A stretch of DNA of 64,000 nt from Cupriavidus plantarum (GCF_905397285.1 NZ_CAJPUX010000001.1:1674001-1738000), one strand, 5' to 3'. Positions 41,972 through 51,610 are shown, counted from the first letter of the stretch. The notes: a model not told the origin generated them from the sequence alone. Numbers and translations are program-made.

Positions 41972-42758
41972 GAGCATTCCTGTCTATATGCTTGAATAGA
42001 TTGAAGAAATTTTCTGTCGTCTGCTCGGCCAACTGCTCGACCGGTATGCCGCGCAGTTTGGCGATGAATTCGCCGACATGGCGGACCCATGCCGGCTCGT
42101 TGGTCTTGCCACGGTACGGCACGGGGGCCAGATAAGGCGAATCGGTCTCGATGAGCATGCGATCCAGCGGGACCTTGCGCGCGGTCTCCTGCAGGTCCGC
42201 GGCGCTCTTGAAGGTGACGATGCCAGAAAACGAGATATGAAACCCCTCGTCCAGCGACTGGCGGGCGACGTCCCAGGTCTCGGTGAAGCAGTGCATCACG
42301 CCGCCGACCTCTCCCGCATCCTCGTCGCGCATCACCCGCAGCGTGTCGTCGGCCGACGAACGCGTATGGATGATCAGCGGCTTGCGGGTGTGGCGCGCGG
42401 CGCGGATATGCGTGCGGAACCGTTCGCGCTGCCACTCCATGTCGTCGATGCTGCGGCCGTTGAGGCGGTAGTAGTCCAGCCCGGTCTCCCCGGTGCCGAC
42501 CACCCGCGGATGGTTGGACAGCGTGACCAGCCGCTCGAGCGTCGGATCCTCGCCCTCCTCGTGATCTGGGTGCACGCCCACCGACGCATACAGGTTGGGA
42601 TAGCGCTCGGCCAGCGCCAGCACGCGCGGAAAATCCTCGAGCGTCACCGAGATGCAGAGCGCATGCGTGACCTGGTTGTCGCGCATGTTGTCGAGCAACT
42701 GCGGCACGCGCTCGGCGAAGTCGGGGAAATCGATATGGCAGTGGGAATCGACGAACAT
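41964..42758 (-). CDS. tatD: TatD-family metal-dependent DNase
   Basis: The 264-residue TIM-barrel hydrolase starts MFVDSHCHIDFPDF with the HxH metal motif. Metal-ligand segments continue as GTGETGLDYY, KPLIIHTRSS, VMHCFTET and LIETDSPYLAP. TatD family members are 3'-5' exonucleases acting in DNA repair and D-tyrosyl-tRNA-like chemistry has been claimed for others. Here it lies in the holB-pilZ-tatD order common to many proteobacteria. Length is typical. Confidence 0.94.
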   Translation of the reverse strand: MFVDSHCHIDFPDFAERVPQLLDNMRDNQVTHALCISVTLEDFPRVLALAERYPNLYASVGVHPDHEEGEDPTLERLVTLSNHPRVVGTGETGLDYYRLNGRSIDDMEWQRERFRTHIRAARHTRKPLIIHTRSSADDTLRVMRDEDAGEVGGVMHCFTETWDVARQSLDEGFHISFSGIVTFKSAADLQETARKVPLDRMLIETDSPYLAPVPYRGKTNEPAWVRHVGEFIAKLRGIPVEQLAEQTTENFFNLFKHIDRNAHV

Positions 42759-42769
42759 GGTGCGAGCGG

Positions 42770-43288
42770 TCAGGCGTTGTTCGCAAGCCGGCGGCCCACG
42801 ATAATCAGGTCACGCTCGACACCGTCGAGCACGGCCACGTTCGGCAGCGAACCCCAGCGCTCGAAGCCATAGCGGGCAAACAGGCGCAGGCTCGGCTCGT
42901 TATGGCCGAAGATGAAGCCCAGCAGCGTGCTGACCCCCAGCCTGGGCGCATGGGCGATGGACTGTTCCAGCAGATAACGGCCCAGCCCCTGCCCGCGGCG
43001 GGACGCGTCAAGGTAGATCGATACCTCGGCGGTGGCGCCATAGGCGGGGCGGCCATAGAAATCGGAAAAGCTGATCCATCCGGCCATGCGGCCCTCGGCA
43101 TCTTCGCACACCCATAGCGGGCGACGTTCCGGCAGATGGGCGTCGAACCACGCTTCGCGGGAGGCCACCGACACCGGCTCGGTATCCGCGGTCACCATGC
43201 GCGACGGCACCGTGCTGTTGTAGATCGCCACGATGCCGGGCAGATCGTCGCGCTGTGCAAGGCGCAGCGTAAATCCTGAAATACTCAT
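42770..43288 (-). CDS. GNAT acetyltransferase, phosphinothricin/methionine-derivative type
   Basis: The 172-residue N-acetyltransferase has the PAT/MnaT-like pattern: LAQRDDLPGIVAIYNSTV at the start, VAGWISFSDFYGRPAYGATAEVS-like segment with the acetyl-CoA loop RRGQGLGRYLLEQ, and FARYGFERWGSLPNVAVLDG at the end. Relatives acetylate phosphinothricin, methionine sulfone or sulfoximine. It is inserted between tatD and pilZ on the same strand; spacing to tatD is 11 bases. Confidence 0.9.
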   Translation of the reverse strand: MSISGFTLRLAQRDDLPGIVAIYNSTVPSRMVTADTEPVSVASREAWFDAHLPERRPLWVCEDAEGRMAGWISFSDFYGRPAYGATAEVSIYLDASRRGQGLGRYLLEQSIAHAPRLGVSTLLGFIFGHNEPSLRLFARYGFERWGSLPNVAVLDGVERDLIIVGRRLANNA

Positions 43289-43346
43289 ATAAAATCGAAA
43301 CTTATCGTTCGAACTTGATGTGACGTCTTACATACCGACACACGCG

Positions 43347-43775
43347 CTACAGCGTCTGCGTCGGCCGCCCCGACTCGATGGCCTTGCCGAGGATCTCCTC
43401 GACCGCGCGCTTGAGGTTGCGGCCATTGTCGTCGTCCGGCAGATGCACGCCGACACCGGGCGTCTTCAGCGGCGTGCCGGCCGGCGTGATCCACGCGACC
43501 TCGCCCGCGACCTGGAATTTCTGGCGATCCAGCAGCGACAACACGAGGAACACCTGCTCGCCGAGACGGAACGGCCGGTTCGACGGCACGAAGATGCCGC
43601 CGCGCGCCAGAAACGGCATGTACGCCGCGTAAAGCCCCGCCTGATCCTTGATCGACAGCGACAGCACATTGGGCCGCGAGGCGGCGCCGGGCGCCGTGGC
43701 CTGCCCCGCCGCGGCCGATGTCGATGACGGTGCCGAAAGCGGGCGCGTCTGCGCCCCCGTGACTGCTGTATTCAT
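43347..43775 (-). CDS. pilZ: PilZ-domain protein of the type IV pilus assembly type
   Basis: A 142-residue protein with a Pro/Ala/Thr-rich N-terminus (about 35 residues) and a PilZ domain (LSLSIKDQAGLYAAYMPFLARGG through GVGVHLPDD). It lacks the RxxxR and D/NxSxxG motifs of c-di-GMP receptors, like true PilZ of pilus assembly, which works through protein contacts with PilB and FimX. It follows holB, the standard order in beta- and gammaproteobacteria. Upstream lies a 12-base tandem repeat. Confidence 0.92.
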   Translation of the reverse strand: MNTAVTGAQTRPLSAPSSTSAAAGQATAPGAASRPNVLSLSIKDQAGLYAAYMPFLARGGIFVPSNRPFRLGEQVFLVLSLLDRQKFQVAGEVAWITPAGTPLKTPGVGVHLPDDDNGRNLKRAVEEILGKAIESGRPTQTL

Positions 43776-43816
43776 CTTGACCCCAGGTTATGGCTGGCCG
43801 CTTTGTTGCGGCCTAT

Positions 43817-43876
43817 ATGTTGCGACTGATGTTGCGACTGATGTTGCGACCGATGTTGCGACTGATGTTGCGACTG
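43817..43876. repeat. 12-base tandem repeat between pilZ and holB
   Basis: ATGTTGCGACTG repeats five times (starts 43817, 43829, 43841 with one change, 43853, 43865), with a degraded partial unit after it. It lies within the 120-base gap between the holB stop and the pilZ start, so on the minus strand it is in the pilZ leader. It forms an open frame of Leu-Arg-Leu-Met units, but I see no reason to call a gene. Confidence 0.85.
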
Positions 43877-43895
43877 ATTTGCGATCTGCCAGACC

Positions 43896-44915
43896 CTACC
43901 GGAACAACTGCCGGTAGTCGAGAAACACGGACTCCATCACGAGGCGCGCGGCCAGCGGGTGATTCTCGTTGCGGCGATGGCTCACGAGCCGGGCCGCAAA
44001 ACCCTGTAACCGGTGCGCGTCGGTCGCCTGCGCGCAGCGCGCCAGCGCGGCACGCTCCTTCGGAAAATAGCGCGCGCCCTGCCGGCCGCTCACGTCGAGC
44101 TGCGATGCCAGCAAATCGTACGTCCAGCGCTGCAGGATGCCAAGCACGGCGGGCACCGGAAGCTTCTGGAGTTGATCTGCCGCAGACAGCGCGTCGAACG
44201 CGCCGCCGGCGGCGAGCTGCCCGACGAGCCACCGTTGCAACGGCTGCTCCTCGGCCTCGGCGGCATGCAGCGCCGTCAGCGGGGAACCGCCCGCCAGCGC
44301 GAGCTGCGCCTCCGCGTCGGCCACGCCCTGGCTGCCAAGCCAGGCCAGCGCCTGTTCGTGCGTGGGCCGCGTGACGCCGAACTGGCGGCAGCGCGACAGG
44401 ATCGTCGGCAGCACACGGTCGAGCCGGTCCGTCACGAGCAGGAACACCGTCGACGGCGGCGGCTCCTCGAGCGTCTTCAGCAGCGCGTTCGCGCCCTCCG
44501 TCTGCAGGGCATCGAGCGGATAGACCACGACGACGCGCAGGCCCGCGCGGTGCGTGCCGACGCCCACCGCCTCGATCAGCGCGCGGACCTGCTCCATGCG
44601 GATGATCTTGCTGGGCGCCTTCTTCTTGCTGCCGCTCTCCGCCTCCGCGTCGCCGTCCGCGCCGCCTTCGAGCGCCTCCGGCCGGACCACCGTGAAATCG
44701 GGATGGTTGCCCTGGCCGAACCAGTGGCACGCGCCGCAGGTCCCGCAGGGCTGGCCATCGGCCCGCGGCGTCTCGCAGAGCAGCCCCTGCGCGAAATGCA
44801 GCGCGAGGTCACGCTTGCCGATGCCCTGCTGCCCGTGCAGCAGCAACGCATGGGGCAGCCTGTCGCGTAACGCGGCAAGCCGTTGCCAGTTTTCTCGTTG
44901 CCAGGGATAAAGCAT
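43896..44915 (-). CDS. holB: DNA polymerase III delta-prime subunit
   Basis: The 339-residue clamp-loader protein begins MLYPWQRENWQRLAALRDRLPHALLLHGQQGIGKRDLAL. The zinc-binding cysteine cluster is visible (CETPRADGQPCGTCGACHWF). Sensor-type segments are VYPLDALQTEGANALLKTLEEPP and ILSRCRQFG. As in other delta-prime subunits the P-loop is degenerate (GIGKR). It belongs to the tmk-holB-pilZ block; the 123-base gap before it, from tmk, holds nothing recognisable beyond a possible promoter. Confidence 0.95.
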   Translation of the reverse strand: MLYPWQRENWQRLAALRDRLPHALLLHGQQGIGKRDLALHFAQGLLCETPRADGQPCGTCGACHWFGQGNHPDFTVVRPEALEGGADGDAEAESGSKKKAPSKIIRMEQVRALIEAVGVGTHRAGLRVVVVYPLDALQTEGANALLKTLEEPPPSTVFLLVTDRLDRVLPTILSRCRQFGVTRPTHEQALAWLGSQGVADAEAQLALAGGSPLTALHAAEAEEQPLQRWLVGQLAAGGAFDALSAADQLQKLPVPAVLGILQRWTYDLLASQLDVSGRQGARYFPKERAALARCAQATDAHRLQGFAARLVSHRRNENHPLAARLVMESVFLDYRQLFR

Positions 44916-45038
44916 TGCGGTTCAGTGGGTTAGCGAGGTTTCCTCATGCGCCGTGCCACGATGCCACGGCCCCCAGGGTCCTCACGGCGAGGGAAGCAGC
45001 ATCGGCCAACATCACAGCGACAATATACGCGTTCCAAA

Positions 45039-45680
45039 TCAACGCGTTGCGACAAATTCCGCAACAATGTTCTCAAGCTCGTCACGGATCGCCTCGATCG
45101 TCCGCGTGGCGTCGATCACGCGGAACCGGCCGGGAGACTGCGCGGCACGGCGCAGGTACTCCGCGCGGGTCCGTTCGAAGAAGGCGCGCGACTCGGCCTC
45201 GAACTTGTCCGGGGCCCGCGCGCCCGCCAGGCGCTCGCTCGCCGTTTCCAGCGGCACGTCGAACAGCAGCGTCAGGTCCGGCTGCAGGTCGCCCTGCACC
45301 CATTGCTCCAGCGCTTCGAGCCGTGCCGTCGGCAGGCCGCGCCCCCCGCCCTGATAGGCGAACGTGGCGTCCGTGAAGCGATCGGAGATGACCCAATCCC
45401 CGCGCGCCAGCGCGGGCGCGATGACCTCGGCAATATGCTCGCGGCGCGCCGCGAACATCAGCAAGGCCTCGGTTTCGAGGTCCATCTTGCGATGCAGGAG
45501 CAGCGCGCGGAGGTCCTCGCCAAGCGGCGTGCCGCCCGGCTCGCGGGTGGTGACCACCGGCGTGGCATCGGGCCGCGCGCGCAGGCGCTGTGCGACCCAG
45601 TCGATATGGGTACTCTTGCCCGCGCCGTCGATGCCCTCGAAGGTAATGAATTTTCCGCGTGGCGGATGCGTGTCGCGCAT
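45039..45680 (-). CDS. tmk: Thymidylate kinase
   Basis: The 213-residue enzyme phosphorylates dTMP to dTDP. The P-loop is [12 protein letters not shown] near residue 15, followed by [19 protein letters not shown], the DRF motif [19 protein letters not shown] and the LID region [14 protein letters not shown] longer frame to 45944 overlaps mltG and is rejected; ATG 45680 gives the usual length. It starts 7 bases after the mltG stop codon, so the two are co-transcribed. Confidence 0.95.
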   Translation of the reverse strand: MRDTHPPRGKFITFEGIDGAGKSTHIDWVAQRLRARPDATPVVTTREPGGTPLGEDLRALLLHRKMDLETEALLMFAARREHIAEVIAPALARGDWVISDRFTDATFAYQGGGRGLPTARLEALEQWVQGDLQPDLTLLFDVPLETASERLAGARAPDKFEAESRAFFERTRAEYLRRAAQSPGRFRVIDATRTIEAIRDELENIVAEFVATR

Positions 45681-45687
45681 GGACGTG

Positions 45688-46701
45688 TCATTTGCCGCGC
45701 TGGTACTTGTCGACCGCGCGATTGTGTTCGGGTAAGGAAGTGGAGAAATGGCTGCTGCCGTCGCCGCGCGCCACGAAATACAGCGCATCCGACGGGGCCG
45801 GCGCCGTGGCCGCGGCCAGCGAGGCCAGTCCCGGCAGCGCGATCGGCGTCGGCGGCAGGCCGGCGCGCGTGTACGTATTGTACGGGGTGTCGGTCTGCAG
45901 GTCGCGCTTCCGCAGGTTGCCGTCGAACTTCTCGCCCACGCCATAGATCACGGTCGGGTCCGTCTGCAGCATCATGTTCTTGCGCAGCCGGTTGACGAAC
46001 ACCGCGGCGATCATCGGCCGCTCGGCCGCCTGCCCCGTTTCCTTCTCGACGATCGACGCCATGACCAGCGCCTCGTACGGCGTCTTGTACGGCAGGTCCG
46101 GCGACCTCGCATTCCAGGCGTCGTTCAGCCGCTTCTGCATGGCCCGGTAAGCATGGCGGTAGAGCTCGACATCGCTGCTGCCGCGCGCGAACAGGTAGGT
46201 GTCCGGAAAGAACAGCCCCTCGGGCGAGGTCTCCTCCGCGCCGATGGCCTTCATCAGGTCCGCGTCGGACATGCCGGCCGTGTCGTGCTTCAGCGCCGGA
46301 TTGGCATCGACGGCCGCCCGCATCTTGCGGAATTCCCATCCCTCAATGACGGTGACCACATAGTGCGTGACCTCGCCGCGCGCCAGCTTGTCCAGCACGT
46401 CGAGCGGCGTCACCCCCGACTCGAACTGGTAGCCGCCCGCCTTGAGGCTCGTGGCCTGTCCCGTTACCCGGGCCAGCGCGACGAACAGGCGCCCGTCGAT
46501 GGGTACGCCGCCGCGCTGGACCTGCCGGCCGACGCTGACGACGCTGGAATTCGGCTTGATGACGACCTCGACCGGCGAGGTCGCCAGCGTCAACGGCTGG
46601 TGGGCCCACCACGCAAAGCCGCCCGCGGCGGCCAGCGCCACGACGACCAGCAGTCCGAGCAGGCGCAGAAGAAAGCGTTTCAGTTTGACGATCAATTTCA
46701 T
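45688..46701 (-). CDS. mltG: Endolytic murein transglycosylase MltG
   Basis: The 337-residue protein has one N-terminal membrane helix (about residues 12-32, [22 protein letters not shown]), a LysM-like subdomain ([21 protein letters not shown]) and the YceG catalytic domain. The catalytic Glu lies in [20 protein letters not shown], followed by the DPTVIYG motif. It cuts nascent glycan strands in the periplasm and limits their length. It is divergent from ygfZ, the standard arrangement. Confidence 0.95.
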   Translation of the reverse strand: MKLIVKLKRFLLRLLGLLVVVALAAAGGFAWWAHQPLTLATSPVEVVIKPNSSVVSVGRQVQRGGVPIDGRLFVALARVTGQATSLKAGGYQFESGVTPLDVLDKLARGEVTHYVVTVIEGWEFRKMRAAVDANPALKHDTAGMSDADLMKAIGAEETSPEGLFFPDTYLFARGSSDVELYRHAYRAMQKRLNDAWNARSPDLPYKTPYEALVMASIVEKETGQAAERPMIAAVFVNRLRKNMMLQTDPTVIYGVGEKFDGNLRKRDLQTDTPYNTYTRAGLPPTPIALPGLASLAAATAPAPSDALYFVARGDGSSHFSTSLPEHNRAVDKYQRGK

Positions 46702-46917
46702 TCGGTATCCGGGCGCGCCATGTCCCTACCGTCGGGTCGGATACGAGCCGGACCGGCCGACATGGCGCAAGCCCCATATAATACCGGGAGCCCCGAGGCC
46801 TCACGCGTCCATCACGCCACATCGCCCCGCCTTGCCGCGGGCAACACCGTCCCCATATGCGGGGAGCGCCGGATTTCTTATTCCTATCGTCCTTATCCCT
46901 CGCCTTACCGCCAACGC

Positions 46918-47916
46918 ATGACAGCCCACACCTCTTCGTCTCTCTCGTCCAGTGTGGACGCCCTGCGCGCCACGGGCATCGTGGCGCCCATCGCCGGACT
47001 CGGCCTGATCCGCGTCAGCGGCGACGATGCCGCGACGTTCCTGCACGCGCAGCTGACCAATGCCACGGAAGATCTTTCGCCCGCCGACGCCCGGCTGGCC
47101 GGTTACTGCTCGCCCAAGGGGCGGCTGCAGGCAAGTTTCCTGACCTGGCGCGATGCGGAAGGCATCGTGCTGCAGCTGTCCGCCGATATCCAGCCCGCGA
47201 TCCAGAAGCGCCTGACCATGTTCGTGCTGCGCGCGAAGGCGAAGCTGGCCGACGTGTCCGCGGCCTATCGCCTGCTGGGCGTGGCCGGACCGAAGGCTGC
47301 CGAGGCACTGGCCGCCGCCGGCCTGCCCGCTCCGCAGGCGCCGCTCACGGCGGCCGCCGCCGATGGCGCGACCGTGATCCGGCTGCCGGATGGCGACGCG
47401 CAGCCCCGCTGGCAGGTGGCCGTGCCCGCCGCGCGCGCGGATGCCGTGCAGGCCGCGCTGGCCGCCACCCTCGCGACGGCCGATGCGGAAACATGGGACT
47501 GGCTCGATATCGCGGCGGGCCTGCCGCGTATCGTCACCGCGACACAGGAACAATTCGTGCCGCAGATGATCAACTTCGAGTTGATCGGCGGCGTGAATTT
47601 CCGCAAGGGTTGCTACCCCGGTCAGGAAGTCGTGGCGCGCAGCCAGTATCGCGGCACGCTCAAGCGCCGCATGTGGCGCGTGCATGGCGAAGGCGCGGCG
47701 CCCGCGCCGGCCACCGAGATCTATCGTCCCGACGAGGCCGAACAGCCGTGCGGCATGATCGTCAATGCAACCGTGTCGCCCGAGGGGGGCTGGGATGGCC
47801 TGGCCGAACTGAAAATCGACGCGGCGTCCGGCGAGATGCGTCTGGGCGCGGCCGGGGGCACGCCCGTGGTCACGCGTGCGCTGCCGTACGAAGTGCCCCT
47901 GCCGAACGAGGCGTAA
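46918..47916 (+). CDS. ygfZ: tRNA-modifying/iron-sulfur repair protein YgfZ
   Basis: The 332-residue protein is folate-binding YgfZ/GcvT-like. The hallmark motif KGCYPGQEVVARSQYRG near residue 225 contains the essential cysteine, and GRLQASFLTWRDAEG lies in the N-terminal half. It helps maintain or repair certain iron-sulfur enzymes such as MiaB, using tetrahydrofolate. ATG 46918 is preferred; the upstream open frame through the mltG gene is a shadow. It pairs divergently with mltG across 216 bases that should hold both promoters. Confidence 0.94.
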   Translation: MTAHTSSSLSSSVDALRATGIVAPIAGLGLIRVSGDDAATFLHAQLTNATEDLSPADARLAGYCSPKGRLQASFLTWRDAEGIVLQLSADIQPAIQKRLTMFVLRAKAKLADVSAAYRLLGVAGPKAAEALAAAGLPAPQAPLTAAAADGATVIRLPDGDAQPRWQVAVPAARADAVQAALAATLATADAETWDWLDIAAGLPRIVTATQEQFVPQMINFELIGGVNFRKGCYPGQEVVARSQYRGTLKRRMWRVHGEGAAPAPATEIYRPDEAEQPCGMIVNATVSPEGGWDGLAELKIDAASGEMRLGAAGGTPVVTRALPYEVPLPNEA

Positions 47917-47947
47917 GTCAACGCGTCATGTGCATGGGAGGCACGGT

Positions 47948-48238
47948 ATGAGCGATCATTTGTTCGTGTATTTCCGCGTGGCGGACGACTATGCCACGGA
48001 GGCACTGCCGCGCTGGCATCGCTGGATGGAGACCGTGGCCGAGGCGACGGGGATTGGTGGTACGCTGATGCGCAGGCCCGAGACGCGGGATGGCCTGCAG
48101 ACGTGGATGGAGTGTTATGCGGATGTCCCGCCCGCATTCGATGCAACGCTCGACGGCCTGTGGCGTCAAAGCGGACTCGACGGGTGTATTCGCGGCGATC
48201 GCCGCGCCGAGCGTTTCATCGATCTGGACATCCTGTAG
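47948..48238 (+). CDS. DUF4936-family protein
   Basis: A small 96-residue protein beginning MSDHLFVYFRVADDYATEALPRW and ending in a conserved RAERFIDLDIL. It matches the short uncharacterised family found in betaproteobacteria next to ygfZ and the NRDE gene. It looks like a single ferredoxin-like domain. Spacing of 31 bases from ygfZ and 41 bases to the next gene suggests one operon. Function unknown. Confidence 0.85.
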   Translation: MSDHLFVYFRVADDYATEALPRWHRWMETVAEATGIGGTLMRRPETRDGLQTWMECYADVPPAFDATLDGLWRQSGLDGCIRGDRRAERFIDLDIL

Positions 48239-48279
48239 TACCGCCGCAGCAAAGACGTATAGGAAGCAAAGGAAGCGAT

Positions 48280-49182
48280 ATGTGCCTGATTCTGGTCGCA
48301 TGGCAATCTCACCCGGACTATGCCCTGGTGGTTGCCGGCAACCGCGACGAGTTCTACGCGCGCCCGGCCGCGCCCGCGCACTGGTGGCAGGATGCCCCCC
48401 ATGTGCTGGGCGGACGCGACCTGGCCGAGGTGATCGGCGACGCGGGCACATGGATGGGCATCGCGAGCGGCGGCGATGTCGGCAGTCATCGCCGTGGGTT
48501 ATCGCCCGCCGCGCGTCCGCGCATGTCGCGCGACCTGCCGCATGGCGGCGCGCGATTCGCCGCGCTCACCAACTACCGCGCGCCGTCCGAGAAGCGCGTG
48601 GATACCCGCTCGCGCGGCGAGCTGGTGTCGCGATTCCTGCGCGGCGAGCAATCGCCCGAGGATTATCTGGAGGCGCTGTCGCAGGCCAACGGCATGTACA
48701 ACGGCTTCAACCTGCTCGCCAGCGACATGGAAGAACTCTGGTGGTACAGCAACCGTTCGCCGTCGCGCCAGCCGCAGCGGCTGGACCCGGGCCTGTATGG
48801 CCTCTCGAATGCGCTGCTGGATACGCCGTGGCCCAAGGTGCGGAGCCGCGTGGGCGCATTATGCGAAGTGCTGGCGGCCGACCGCGGTGACGGCAGCGCG
48901 AGCGTCGAGCCCTATCTCCAGATGCTGGCCGACGATCATCGCGCGCTCGACTCCGAGCTGCCGTCGACGGGCGTGTCGTTCGAATGGGAGAAGGTGCTGT
49001 CTTCCGCGTTCATCCGCTCGCCGAGCTACGGCACGCGCGCCAGTACGGTATTGCGGGTGCGGCACGATGGCCGCTTTGACTTCAGCGAGCGCAGCTTCGG
49101 CGCCGAAGGTCAGGTCGGCGAGGTCAGCTATCGCGGCCAGCTCGGTGTGGCGCGCGACACGGACGTGCCAGCCTCGCGCTGA
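48280..49182 (+). CDS. NRDE (TANGO2) family protein
   Basis: The 300-residue protein starts MCLILVAWQSHPDYALVVAGNRDEFYARP with the NRDE motif that names the family and an N-terminal Cys exposed after Met removal. Other typical segments are GGRDLAEVIGDAGTWMGI, FAALTNYRAP and YNGFNLLASDMEELWWYSN. An N-terminal-nucleophile-hydrolase fold has been proposed. The eukaryotic homologue TANGO2 is linked to haem or lipid handling; the bacterial role is unsettled. AGGAAG-type ribosome binding sites precede ATG 48280. Confidence 0.92.
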   Translation: MCLILVAWQSHPDYALVVAGNRDEFYARPAAPAHWWQDAPHVLGGRDLAEVIGDAGTWMGIASGGDVGSHRRGLSPAARPRMSRDLPHGGARFAALTNYRAPSEKRVDTRSRGELVSRFLRGEQSPEDYLEALSQANGMYNGFNLLASDMEELWWYSNRSPSRQPQRLDPGLYGLSNALLDTPWPKVRSRVGALCEVLAADRGDGSASVEPYLQMLADDHRALDSELPSTGVSFEWEKVLSSAFIRSPSYGTRASTVLRVRHDGRFDFSERSFGAEGQVGEVSYRGQLGVARDTDVPASR

Positions 49183-49234
49183 GACGGCGTTCATTCACGC
49201 CCTCGATCAAGCCAGCGTTCTCAGGCCAGCGTTC

Positions 49235-49660
49235 TCAGGCCAACGTCTTTCGCATCTCGACGTGCGGAATGCCCGCATCGTCGAACTCTCCCCCTACCTG
49301 TACGAAACCCGCGCGCGCATAGAACGGCGCCGCGTGGGTCTGCGCATTGAGCGCGAGCTCCCGGTACCCAAGCTCGGCGGCCTTGGCCATCAGCGCCTGG
49401 AGCACCTTGAAGCCGATGCCCGTGCCGCGCGCCGAAGCCAGCACGGCCATGCGTCCGATATGGCCGTCCGGCAGCAGGCGGCCCGTGGCCACCGCGGTGC
49501 CGTCCGCCCGCAGCGCCAGCGCATGCCAGCATTGTTCGTCCCATTCGTCGAGTTCGAGTTCTTGCGGGACACGCTGTTCCTCCACGAACACGGTAAATCG
49601 GATCGCGCTCGCGCGTTCGCGGGCTTCGGACCAGGGGCAGATGACGACGGTAATGGACAT
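49235..49660 (-). CDS. GNAT-family N-acetyltransferase
   Basis: The 141-residue protein has the ElaA/YjcF-like N-terminus (AIRFTVFVEEQRVPQELELDEWDEQ) and the acetyl-CoA-binding loop GRMAVLASARGTGIGFKVLQALM. It ends in LALNAQTHAAPFYARAGFVQVGGEFDDAGIPHVEM, which is typical of this subfamily. Start 49660 is chosen for length; upstream ATGs in the open frame give a longer, non-conserved N-terminus. Substrate unknown. It converges with the NRDE gene. Confidence 0.9.
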   Translation of the reverse strand: MSITVVICPWSEARERASAIRFTVFVEEQRVPQELELDEWDEQCWHALALRADGTAVATGRLLPDGHIGRMAVLASARGTGIGFKVLQALMAKAAELGYRELALNAQTHAAPFYARAGFVQVGGEFDDAGIPHVEMRKTLA

Positions 49661-49751
49661 GACGGCGGTGAGAATCGATACGAGGCGGAAACGAGGCGTC
49701 ATGATAGTAGAATCGCCCGATCGATACGATGGCTGATACAAGGAGACAGAC

Positions 49752-50540
49752 ATGCCGCGCTTCGCCGCGAACCTCTCGATGATGTACAACGAGCACGGTT
49801 TCCTGGACCGCTTTGCCGCCGCCGCCGCGGATGGCTTCCAGGCCGTCGAGTATCTCTTTCCGTTCGAGCATGCCGCGTCGGAGATTCGCAAGCGGCTCGA
49901 CGACAACGGCCTTGTGCAGGCCTTGTTCAACGCGCCCCCGGGCGACTGGGCCGCGGGCGAACGCGGCACGGCCGCGCTGCCCGGACGCGAGGCGGAGTTT
50001 CGGGAAGGCTTTGTGAAGGCGCTCGAGTATGCGTCGGTCATCGGCAACGATCGCGTGCACGTGATGGCGGGCATCGTCCCGGCGGACGCGGACGCCGCGC
50101 GCTGCCGCGCGGTCTACCTCGAGAACCTCGCCTATGCGGCGGCATCCGCGGCCGCGCATGGCATCACCGTGCTGATGGAACCGATCAACACGCGCGACAT
50201 GCCGGGCTACTTCCTGAGCCGTCAGGACGACGCGCACACGATCCGCCAGCAGGTCGGCGCGGCGAACCTCCTCGTGCAGTTCGACTGCTACCACTGCCAG
50301 ATCATGGAGGGCGACCTCGCGGTCAAGCTCAAGCGCGACTTCGCGGGCATCGGCCACATCCAGATCGCGGGTGTGCCCGAGCGGCACGAGCCGGATCTCG
50401 GCGAACTCAACTATCCGTACCTCTTCGACGTGATCGACGGGCTCGGCTATGCGGGCTGGATCGGCTGCGAGTACCGTCCGCGCGCGGGCACGTCGGCGGG
50501 ACTCGGCTGGCTCAAGCCTTATCTGACCGAGCGCGTCTGA
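49752..50540 (+). CDS. hyi: Hydroxypyruvate isomerase
   Basis: The 262-residue TIM-barrel enzyme of the xylose-isomerase-like superfamily matches Hyi, which interconverts hydroxypyruvate and tartronate semialdehyde. It begins [21 protein letters not shown]. The metal/catalytic Glu residues are in [17 protein letters not shown] and [11 protein letters not shown], and [17 protein letters not shown] carries metal-side residues. An AAGGAGA ribosome binding site precedes the ATG. It converges on the minus-strand sugar-acid-like operon, so it may feed or receive C3 intermediates from it, though it is not transcribed with it. Confidence 0.93.
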   Translation: MPRFAANLSMMYNEHGFLDRFAAAAADGFQAVEYLFPFEHAASEIRKRLDDNGLVQALFNAPPGDWAAGERGTAALPGREAEFREGFVKALEYASVIGNDRVHVMAGIVPADADAARCRAVYLENLAYAAASAAAHGITVLMEPINTRDMPGYFLSRQDDAHTIRQQVGAANLLVQFDCYHCQIMEGDLAVKLKRDFAGIGHIQIAGVPERHEPDLGELNYPYLFDVIDGLGYAGWIGCEYRPRAGTSAGLGWLKPYLTERV

Positions 50541-50580
50541 TCGCCGGCCGGCGAGGGTCGATCGTCACGCCTCGGCAGAC

Positions 50581-51597
50581 TCAATCCAGCGTGATGTTCG
50601 CCGCCTTCCCCACACGGCTCCATTTGGCGATGTCGGCCTTCTGGATCTCGGCCAGCCGCTCCGGCGCGCCGCCGGCGATCTTGATGCCGAGCCTGGCGAG
50701 CTGGGCCTTGACCTCCGGCTCCTGCAACGCGCGATTGATCTCCGCGTTCAGCCGCTGCACGATGGCGGGCGGCGTGCCGGCGGGCGCGAAGACGCCCTGC
50801 CAATGCTCGGCCTCGAAGTTGGCGACGCCCGCTTCCGCGATGGTCTGCACGTTCGGCAGCGTCGGCACGCGCGCCGGCGCCACGACGGCCAGGGCGCGCA
50901 GCTTGCCGCCCTGCACATGGGGCAGGATCGGCGCCGTGGGCGCGAACATAAAGTCCACATGTCCCGCCATCACGTCCTGGATGGCTGGCACATCGCCCTT
51001 GTAGGGCACATGCGTCATGCGCACGTTCTCCTGCTGCTGCAGCAGCTCGGACGACATCTGCAGGATGGTCCCGTTGCCACCCGACGCGTAGCTGATCGTG
51101 CCGGGCCTGGCGCGGGCCGCGTTCAGCAGGTCCTTCAGCGTCTTGTACGGGCTGTTCGGCGCGACGACGATCACGCTCGGAATCGTGCCCACCAGCACCA
51201 CGGGCGCGAACCCCTTGACCGCGTCGTAAGGCAGCTTCGGATTCAGCGCGGGGTTGATCGCGTGGGACGCCGTGGAGGCGCCAAGCAGCGTATAGCCATC
51301 GGCCGGGGCCCGCGCGACGAAGGCCGAGCCGATGGCGCCCGTGGCGCCGGGCCGGTTCTCGACCACGATGGTCGTGCCCAGCGACTGCCCGACCTTCTGC
51401 GCGATAAGGCGCGCGAGGATGTCCGTGGTGCCGCCCGCCGGATACGGCACGATGTAGTTGATGACCTTGCCGGCCGGCCAGTCGGTCTGCGCGTGCGCCA
51501 CGCCGGTCCCGAGTACCGCCACGCTCAGGCAGAGCGACGTGGCGAGGCGGCGCATGCCGCCAAAGCGTGCGCCCATGAAAAATCGCGATACAGACAT
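50581..51597 (-). CDS. Bug/TctC-type binding protein (third of three in this operon)
   Basis: The 338-residue exported binding protein has a signal peptide ending GTGVAHAQ, then the Bug pattern INYIVPYPAGGTTDILARLIAQKVGQSLG, VVENRPGATGAIGSAFVAR and HVPYKGDVPAIQDVMAGHVDFMFAP. It is the last gene of the minus-strand operon and follows the amidohydrolase by 81 bases that include a 12-base tandem repeat. The ligand is probably an acid or lactone related to the operon's substrate. No TctA/TctB genes are present. Confidence 0.94.
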   Translation of the reverse strand: MSVSRFFMGARFGGMRRLATSLCLSVAVLGTGVAHAQTDWPAGKVINYIVPYPAGGTTDILARLIAQKVGQSLGTTIVVENRPGATGAIGSAFVARAPADGYTLLGASTASHAINPALNPKLPYDAVKGFAPVVLVGTIPSVIVVAPNSPYKTLKDLLNAARARPGTISYASGGNGTILQMSSELLQQQENVRMTHVPYKGDVPAIQDVMAGHVDFMFAPTAPILPHVQGGKLRALAVVAPARVPTLPNVQTIAEAGVANFEAEHWQGVFAPAGTPPAIVQRLNAEINRALQEPEVKAQLARLGIKIAGGAPERLAEIQKADIAKWSRVGKAANITLD

Positions 51598-51610
51598 CTT
51601 GTCTCCAATC

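Noticed and set aside
43817..43876. Regular repeats that could suggest a CRISPR array or a small Leu/Arg/Met peptide gene.
   Set aside because: The units are direct tandem copies of 12 bases with no spacers and no cas genes; the open frame exists only because the unit is a multiple of three.
45684..45944. N-terminal extension of tmk into the mltG gene.
   Set aside because: The extension overlaps the C-terminal coding part of mltG in another frame; ATG 45680 gives the normal Tmk N-terminus and length.
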